Virus record (IMG/VR): IMGVR_UViG_3300028844_007948
Span: 99,425-163,424 of that record
Source: a virus
Direction: 5' to 3' (one strand)
Length of the DNA stretch: 64,000 bases
Shown piece after piece: positions 59,360-64,000 of the stretch (positions are counted from its first letter, which is position 1; each line of letters starts with the position of its first letter). Below the pieces are notes generated by a model. It saw only the letters and a program-made list of their open reading frames with translations, did no database searches and was not told the origin of the DNA. Made by a program: the position numbers and the translations under genes.

Positions 59360-59436
59360 GCAGGAGTAGCTCAGTTGGATAGAGCATCTGCCTTCTAAGC
59401 AGAATGTCGTGAGTTCAAGTCTCACCTCCTGTGCCA
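59360..59436 (+). tRNA. tRNA-Arg (anticodon UCU)
   Basis: Cloverleaf reads acceptor GCAGGAG/CTCCTGT with a G1-U72 wobble, D-arm GCTC/GAGC, anticodon stem TCTGC/GCAGA, and a 7-base loop CTTCTAA (anticodon TCT). The T-arm is GTGAG/CTCAC around TTCAAGT. The CCA end is encoded. It decodes AGA, a codon heavily used in this AT-rich genome, so it likely boosts phage translation. Confidence 0.95.
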
Positions 59437-59438
59437 TT

Positions 59439-60041
59439 TTATAATATAATAAATTTAATATACTCTTGGTTTGGGTAATTTTCTAACTCTATATATTCAC
59501 CTGTTTGCGGTTCAAATATATACCAAGCTTTAGTTGAGAAAACCAAATTAAGCATATGTAATCCGCCTGATGGAATACCCCCAAATGGATTTTCTTGCAT
59601 CACGACTACTGAAGCTACTGCAAATTCTTGAGAATTATTAGAGGCATATGCTCCGACGCTAAATAAAGACTTGTATAACATTGCAAAGTTATCACAATCA
59701 ATTATTTCGTTTTGGTTTATGGGCATAATTCCATTTTGAAAAACTATTTTTTTAAACCATTTATTAAATTTTTTAAAATAAAAGTAATCAACAGATTGGT
59801 ACTTGCTATCAAGTATTAACATTCCAACATCTTTTGGTACTTTTATTTGAACAGAATTATGACCTTTTTGATAGTTAAAATGATAGCCCAATCTTTTTCT
59901 ATCAAATATTGTATAAGATTGTTCGTCCCCTATTTTTGGTATATCATTTATCTCGTCAAAATCTCTATTCAAACAAGAGGGTGTTAAAAATAATGTTAAA
60001 ATTAATAAAAAACGAAAGCAAATAAAAAGACCATCCCACAT
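59439..60041 (-). CDS. Putative lipoprotein with transglutaminase-like Cys-His-acid triad
   Basis: 200 aa. An N-terminal hydrophobic helix ends in LTPSC (C23), a weak lipobox. IIDCDNFA (C116), GLHMLN (H162) and IFEPQTGEY (E177) resemble the D-C-D-F / H / E/DP triad of transglutaminase-like cysteine peptidases. It would sit in the host envelope. Its 3' end is 3 bp from the tRNA. Activity is inferred from three motifs. Confidence 0.6.
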   Translation of the reverse strand: MWDGLFICFRFLLILTLFLTPSCLNRDFDEINDIPKIGDEQSYTIFDRKRLGYHFNYQKGHNSVQIKVPKDVGMLILDSKYQSVDYFYFKKFNKWFKKIVFQNGIMPINQNEIIDCDNFAMLYKSLFSVGAYASNNSQEFAVASVVVMQENPFGGIPSGGLHMLNLVFSTKAWYIFEPQTGEYIELENYPNQEYIKFIIL

Positions 60042-60062
60042 TTGTATTTTTTGGTTATAATT

Positions 60063-60911
60063 TTAAATTAAAGCTTTTTCTCTTATGAAACGATCTATTT
60101 GCTCAAGAGAAAGGTCTGCATTTTCCACACATGAATAATTTACAATATCGGGGAAGGCTTTATTGAAAAAGTCATATTCTTTTGCTTTCCCAAAGTAAGC
60201 TGGTTGCTCAAATCCGCAAATTGTATTTTCGTCAAATTTTAAATTAAATTTATTTAAAATTCTAGTAGTAAATTCTGCGAAATAATGTTCAGTTGGATGA
60301 AGGTGATTATGGCTTAATATCTTTTTATTGTATTTTTCTGCAATAAAGTCATTCATGGAAATATAATCATCGTACGTACTATTCGCCCTATCTTTCCATT
60401 TTTTATTCTGAATTCTTGATTTCTTAAAAGAATCATTCATGTATTCTGCAAAATAAGAATCATTACTTTCACGTAGGAAGGAGTCAATTTCTTTTGATTT
60501 GGTAATTCCTTTTGAAATTGCATATTTTATCATCCAAACTGGTTCGGGATAAATATCTGTTTCATTATAATTGTGTACTGCTATACATCTAGTATTATTT
60601 TTTTTTGCTATTTCATCTTGGAGATACTTAGTCATTAGACTATTTTCTGTATTATTCCCGCCATGATCATGAAATACAAAAACATCTGCTTCTTTAATTT
60701 TTCTGTGAATACGATTAGCATATTCGAGTTGCGAGTTCCTGTTATGTCCACGCTTCCAAACACAAAAAGTCTTAGACCTTCTCGTAAAATATTCCAAACC
60801 ACAACTTTTGCACGATATTACATCAAATTGGTCGGGGAAAAATTTTTCAATATAATTACTAACAACACAAAGTTGGCAATTTCCATAAAAAATAATTTTA
60901 ATTTTATTCAC
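60063..60911 (-). CDS. WcbI-like polysaccharide biosynthesis protein, second copy
   Basis: 282 aa, GTG start. KIIFYGNCQLCVVSNYIEKF with G10-N-C-Q13 is the WcbI start signature, as in 50456-51133. VFVFHDHGGNNTENS and NHLHPTEHYFAEFTTRIL supply the downstream His/Pro segments. Length fits the family better than the first copy. Likely an acyltransferase-like glycan modifier. Confidence 0.7.
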   Translation of the reverse strand: MNKIKIIFYGNCQLCVVSNYIEKFFPDQFDVISCKSCGLEYFTRRSKTFCVWKRGHNRNSQLEYANRIHRKIKEADVFVFHDHGGNNTENSLMTKYLQDEIAKKNNTRCIAVHNYNETDIYPEPVWMIKYAISKGITKSKEIDSFLRESNDSYFAEYMNDSFKKSRIQNKKWKDRANSTYDDYISMNDFIAEKYNKKILSHNHLHPTEHYFAEFTTRILNKFNLKFDENTICGFEQPAYFGKAKEYDFFNKAFPDIVNYSCVENADLSLEQIDRFIREKALI

Positions 60912-60923
60912 GCTTTTTGATCT

Positions 60924-61052
60924 TTATTCAAATAAAGGCTTTAGATGTTCAAATTTTAAACCTCCCAAAGTATTTATTGTGTTTATATTTAGAGATTTTG
61001 CTTCATTTAAGGAGTTGTCTAACAATACAATTTTCTGCTTTTCATCCCTCAT
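60924..61052 (-). CDS. Putative micro-protein
   Basis: 42 aa (MRDEKQKIVLLDNSLNEAKS then a hydrophobic/acidic end). It fills the gap between the WcbI-like gene and the divergent UV-endonuclease promoter. Low information content; could be translated or a leader ORF. Confidence 0.35.
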   Translation of the reverse strand: MRDEKQKIVLLDNSLNEAKSLNINTINTLGGLKFEHLKPLFE

Positions 61053-61070
61053 ATACTATATATTACACAA

Positions 61071-61104
61071 AAAACTTGACAAGTTTTATCGATTCTGTTA
61101 GCCT
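61071..61104 (+). promoter_or_regulatory. Promoter with inverted-repeat operator before the UV endonuclease gene
   Basis: AAAACTTG (61071-61078) A CAAGTTTT (61080-61087) is a perfect 8-bp dyad with a 1-bp centre, overlapping the -35 TTGACA (61076-61081). A 17-base spacer leads to TAGCCT (61099-61104), a weak -10. The predicted start coincides with the ATG at 61111, implying a leaderless mRNA. A repressor here would block RNA polymerase. Confidence 0.5.
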
Positions 61105-61110
61105 ACACTC

Positions 61111-62139
61111 ATGACAGATAAAATATTAGGGCTTACTTGTATTAGCGAAGAACTCAAGGAGAAAGATAAGAAAAAGTATTCTTTCAGAACTATGACTCGC
61201 AAAAGATTTAATGATTTGTGTAATACAGAAGGTAGAGATGAAGCAATTAAAGAGTTATCTAATAGAATTTTGCATAATGTTAGTGTTAGTGAACACATTA
61301 TCCATCATTGTGCTAAGTCAAACATTGGGCATTATCGTGTTAGTAGCTCTCTTTTTCCTCTTGTTACCGATGAAACTTTGGAAATTTCTCTTGACGAATT
61401 GCCCGATATTGAGGAAATCAACCAAGGATTGCGACAAGTAGGTATCGTTGCCAAGACTCTTGGCATAAGCATGGGTTCGCATCCCGATCAATTCAATGTT
61501 CTCGCATCAACAAATACTGATGCGGTTCGTAGAACTATTGGAGAATTAAATATGCAAGCTAGTGTGCTTGATAAAATGGGATTACCTCAAGATCATACTG
61601 CCCCAATGAACATTCATGTTAATTACACTCCAAAGATGGATGAAAGTTTAGAAATTGTTGCGACTAGATTCTTTCGTAATCTAGCTACGTGCAATAGTGG
61701 TGTTTATAATCGCCTTACTATCGAGAACGAAGATAAAGGTTTCTTTAATGTAGATAATTGCATTAAGTTTAGTGACTATTTATTTGAAACACATAAAGTA
61801 AATATTCCTGTTTGCTACGACAACCTTCATGATTTTTGCAATCCATCAGAAGGCAATCCAAGTGTTACATTTAATGCTGAAAGATGTGCATATACATGGG
61901 TGAAACAAACAGAAAAATTACATCTTAATGAAGATAATTTCATTGCCCCTGTCTTTCATTGGTCAGAAGGTAAACCCGAAAACCCTCGCGCTCATGCCGA
62001 CTATTTTGCTCTCGGAAATTTTCCACCCCATATTGCTATTGAAACAGATAAACCTGCTAAGTGGGAATGTGAAGTTAAAGGCAAAGACAAAGCTATTGCA
62101 TTGTTAATTCAGAATCATCTTAAAACAGCTTATGCTTGA
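61111..62139 (+). CDS. uvsE: UV-damage endonuclease (UvsE/UvdE family)
   Basis: 342 aa TIM-barrel repair nuclease that nicks 5' to UV photoproducts and abasic sites. Seen: YRVSSSLFPLVTD, GSHPDQFNVLAST, LTIENEDKGFF, VCYDNLHDFCNP, and the C-terminal HWSEGK and AHADYF segments. The end PAKWECEVKGKDKAIALL is partly duplicated downstream. Suits a phage of sunlit water. Promoter with operator upstream suggests separate, early or damage-linked control. Confidence 0.93.
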   Translation: MTDKILGLTCISEELKEKDKKKYSFRTMTRKRFNDLCNTEGRDEAIKELSNRILHNVSVSEHIIHHCAKSNIGHYRVSSSLFPLVTDETLEISLDELPDIEEINQGLRQVGIVAKTLGISMGSHPDQFNVLASTNTDAVRRTIGELNMQASVLDKMGLPQDHTAPMNIHVNYTPKMDESLEIVATRFFRNLATCNSGVYNRLTIENEDKGFFNVDNCIKFSDYLFETHKVNIPVCYDNLHDFCNPSEGNPSVTFNAERCAYTWVKQTEKLHLNEDNFIAPVFHWSEGKPENPRAHADYFALGNFPPHIAIETDKPAKWECEVKGKDKAIALLIQNHLKTAYA

Positions 62140-62142
62140 GTT

Positions 62143-62892
62143 ATGAACCCAAGAGTTCATTGCATTTCTTATTTTAATGATAGGTTTGAAAAATCTAGTG
62201 CAAGACTTCGTTCTGAAGCTAGTGAATTTAAAGAATTTTTAAATTTCAAGTTATTACAAAGTAAAAATTTACCCGAAAGTTTCCGAAAAGAATTTAAAAA
62301 AATTTTAAATAAAAAAAAGGGAGCGGGATTTTGGATATGGAAACCTTTCATAATAAAATATCAGCTAGATTTAATAAAAAATGGTGAATACTTATTATAT
62401 TTAGACGCAGGTTGTACTATAAACAAAAGAGGCAAAGGCAGATATTTTGAATATTTGAATATGTTAAATAGTTCAGATATTGGTTGTATATCTTTTAAGT
62501 TCAATAACTCTTGGCGTCCCGAAAAACATTGGACTACAAATGAAATATTTAAATATTTTGGAGTCAAAGATGCTTCTATAAAAAATACAGGTCAGTTTAT
62601 AAGTGGAATCCACATTCTTCAAAAAAAAGAGCATAGTGTTTTTTTAGTTGACAAATGGATTCAGAGCCTCTACGATGATAGAGAATTATTTACAGATCAT
62701 TATGCAAACAACCAAAAACTATTTTTTAAAAAAAATAGACATGACCAAAGTGTTTTTTCCGTTTTACGAAAAATACATGGCTCTTTGGTTTTATCTGATG
62801 AATCTAAATTTTTAAACAATACTGAATCTATGTTAGATGATGGCAAAAAATACAAATACCCATTTTGGGCTACTAAAATAAAAGATTATTAA
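62143..62892 (+). CDS. Putative glycosyltransferase-like protein
   Basis: 249 aa. GAGFWIWKPFIIKYQLDLI with YLLYLDAGCTIN resembles capsule-type transferases that carry a G.G.W.WKP start and a LYxDAG motif, the latter in place of DxD. FKFNNSWRPEKHWTTNE and FISGIHIL follow. Acceptor unknown. 3 bp after the UV endonuclease stop. Confidence 0.6.
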   Translation: MNPRVHCISYFNDRFEKSSARLRSEASEFKEFLNFKLLQSKNLPESFRKEFKKILNKKKGAGFWIWKPFIIKYQLDLIKNGEYLLYLDAGCTINKRGKGRYFEYLNMLNSSDIGCISFKFNNSWRPEKHWTTNEIFKYFGVKDASIKNTGQFISGIHILQKKEHSVFLVDKWIQSLYDDRELFTDHYANNQKLFFKKNRHDQSVFSVLRKIHGSLVLSDESKFLNNTESMLDDGKKYKYPFWATKIKDY

Positions 62893-62893
62893 A

Positions 62894-63028
62894 ATGGATA
62901 CTATAACAAAAAATATTGAAATAATTGATGGCAACTTGTTAAAGATGCACCCTGCCAAGTGGGAATGTGAAGTAAAAGGTAAAGACAAAGCTATTGAATT
63001 GTTGAGTAAAAATGAAGCATTTGTTTAA
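62894..63028 (+). CDS. Small ORF carrying a duplicated UvsE C-terminal segment
   Basis: 44 aa. The first half is unique (MDTITKNIEIIDGNLLKMH). The second half PAKWECEVKGKDKAIELL matches the UvsE end except A to E. Over 54 bases (62053-62106 vs 62951-63004) 49 are identical and 4 of 5 differences are silent. It overlaps the next gene by 17 bp. May be a relic of duplication or a displaced small domain. Confidence 0.6.
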   Translation: MDTITKNIEIIDGNLLKMHPAKWECEVKGKDKAIELLSKNEAFV

Positions 63029-63527
63029 AATTGGAGATCATATCAAAGAAAAATCACTTCGCCTTAAAAAGCGAATTGGTGAGATTCTAAATATTAGAGG
63101 GGATAGTAAAACTAATCCTACATTTGAATGTATGCTTGTTCACTATAAGACACTAGAACCTATTGAAGATGCTTTCGGTGGACATAAAATTTTCAATGTG
63201 AAAAAAGATAAGTGCAAATACTACATTCCTCGCAATAAATTATTCGCAAAGAAACCTTTTGATATTAGTTCTTACATTTCTTACAAAAATAAATACGGCA
63301 GAATTATTTGCTATTTAAATAGAGAAGATGGATTGTATCCACATTCTTATGATATGCGCCGACATAATGGAAAAGATTTACTAGAATGTATTGAGGTTAA
63401 TCCTATTGGTTTAGCTAGAGTCACATATGATTCGGGTGATCCAAAAATTTTCATTGCTGATCCAAATAATAGCAAGGTGCTAGATGTTATCATTGACGAA
63501 GAAGATGGAAAAACTAAATTAAAATAG
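63012..63527 (+). CDS. Unknown basic protein
   Basis: 171 aa, beta-rich and Lys-rich. KHLFKIGDHIKEKSLRLKKR and ARVTYDSGDPKIFIADPN suggest SH3-like or barrel segments. No family recognised. Its start lies inside the small UvsE-fragment ORF. Confidence 0.6.
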   Translation: MKHLFKIGDHIKEKSLRLKKRIGEILNIRGDSKTNPTFECMLVHYKTLEPIEDAFGGHKIFNVKKDKCKYYIPRNKLFAKKPFDISSYISYKNKYGRIICYLNREDGLYPHSYDMRRHNGKDLLECIEVNPIGLARVTYDSGDPKIFIADPNNSKVLDVIIDEEDGKTKLK

Positions 63528-63529
63528 AA

Positions 63530-63559
63530 TTGTCTTAGCAGGGAACTAGATAGTATAAT
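63530..63559 (+). promoter_or_regulatory. Sigma70-like promoter before the last gene
   Basis: TTGTCT (63530-63535), 18-base spacer, TATAAT (63554-63559), perfect -10. The start site is expected about 4 nt before the ATG at 63570, another near-leaderless arrangement. Confidence 0.5.
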
Positions 63560-63569
63560 AATAGCTATT

Positions 63570-64000
63570 ATGGATATAAATAAATTAATACAAAAACGAA
63601 TCAAAATTAGTGTCGATGAATATCTTGAACGCAATGGCTTTGAACATCATCCAATTATGAATGAAGAAAATGGTTGGATGCACGATTGGAGTGAAGTCTC
63701 CAAACTTATGGGTGAAGAAATTGTTGGTGAATATATTGATTCATATAATATTACTTTAGAGCATTATGAATCTTATATGGCTGATCTTATAAATGCTAGA
63801 CATGAAGATGAAAAAATGAAACTTGATTCTACAATTAAAAAATTAATAGATAAAATTTACAAACAAGGCTTGACAAAAGAGAGTATGCAAGACATTATGC
63901 TAATCATGTACAATGCAAAACTTGTTGATAAAATTGGAACAATTAATTATTGCTTAGACAAGCATGGTGTTTGGCTAGAAGATCAAAAAAATGAACACAT
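63570..64000 (+). CDS. Unknown protein, 3' end outside window
   Basis: At least 143 aa, open to the end of the window. Starts MDINKLIQKRIKISVDEYLE; helical, Glu/Met/Lys-rich (DWSEVSKLMGEEIVGEYIDS, LTKESMQDIMLIMYNAK). No family recognised. Preceded by its own promoter. Confidence 0.6.
   Translation, partial: MDINKLIQKRIKISVDEYLERNGFEHHPIMNEENGWMHDWSEVSKLMGEEIVGEYIDSYNITLEHYESYMADLINARHEDEKMKLDSTIKKLIDKIYKQGLTKESMQDIMLIMYNAKLVDKIGTINYCLDKHGVWLEDQKNEH

Overview
The window is a contiguous piece of a large, AT-rich, tailed-phage-like genome, very probably a virulent virus from a marine or other aquatic habitat. Genes are packed with ATGA, TAATG or longer overlaps. There is no rRNA, no ribosomal protein and no transposase. 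The content is viral: ribonucleotide reductase, a RecA-like recombinase, DnaB-type helicase, primase, DNA polymerase III alpha, structural-type proteins and many tiny ORFs. Several proteins resemble families common in marine T4-like phages (DUF2452-like, a coiled-coil membrane protein, cupredoxin-like motifs). The ECF sigma factor at 47537-48115 looks like the Rhodopirellula/Verrucomicrobium type. Together with two WxD-type LamG domains and a phage-encoded outer-membrane beta-barrel, this makes a Gram-negative host of the Planctomycetota/Verrucomicrobiota/Lentisphaerota group my best guess. That guess is inference.

Layout. 1-3.9 kb: nucleotide-sugar genes (UDP-sugar dehydrogenase, epimerase, gmd, fcl) that should make GDP-L-fucose and an oxidised UDP-sugar. 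4-11.5 kb: nrdA, Nudix, membrane and LamG proteins, a Holliday-junction-type nuclease, an unusual nrdB and a glycosyltransferase. 11.5-17.3 kb: RecA-like recombinase, nucleases, helicase and primase. 17.3-22.8 kb: probable structural or membrane proteins. 22.8-31.4 kb: a DNA polymerase III alpha subunit split into separate PHP and catalytic genes, with GMP reductase and a proofreading-type exonuclease between them, then a ClpC-like ATPase and an SSB-like protein. 31.4-43.9 kb: glycosyltransferases, a kinase-nucleotidyltransferase fusion, a deoxyribosyltransferase-like enzyme, two paralogous structural-type proteins, and a fucosyltransferase-like gene.

43.9-51.1 kb is a compact minus-strand operon. 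It holds an ECF sigma factor, two paralogous sigma-like HTH proteins, each preceded by a member of an unrecognised protein family (called here the YPNEN family), a cytosine-C5 methyltransferase and a WcbI-like enzyme. One YPNEN gene has an A10 slippery run; a -1 slip adds a second HTH module and ends exactly at the next start codon. 51.2-59.4 kb returns to plus: RuvB-like ATPase, nucleases, an outer-membrane barrel, HNH nuclease, FkbM methyltransferase, cupin, a QueF-like protein without its catalytic cysteine, and a run of tiny genes ending in tRNA-Arg(UCU). 59.4-61.05 kb is a short minus-strand island. 61.1 kb to the end carries UV-damage endonuclease, a glycosyltransferase-like gene and unknown genes, the last running off the window.

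Three themes stand out: glycan remodelling (fucose synthesis, six or more transferases, WcbI, FkbM, cupin), nucleotide supply and replication with unusual enzyme architectures, and a dense minus-strand regulatory operon with duplicated, undescribed components. All assignments come from reading motifs by eye; no database search was run.
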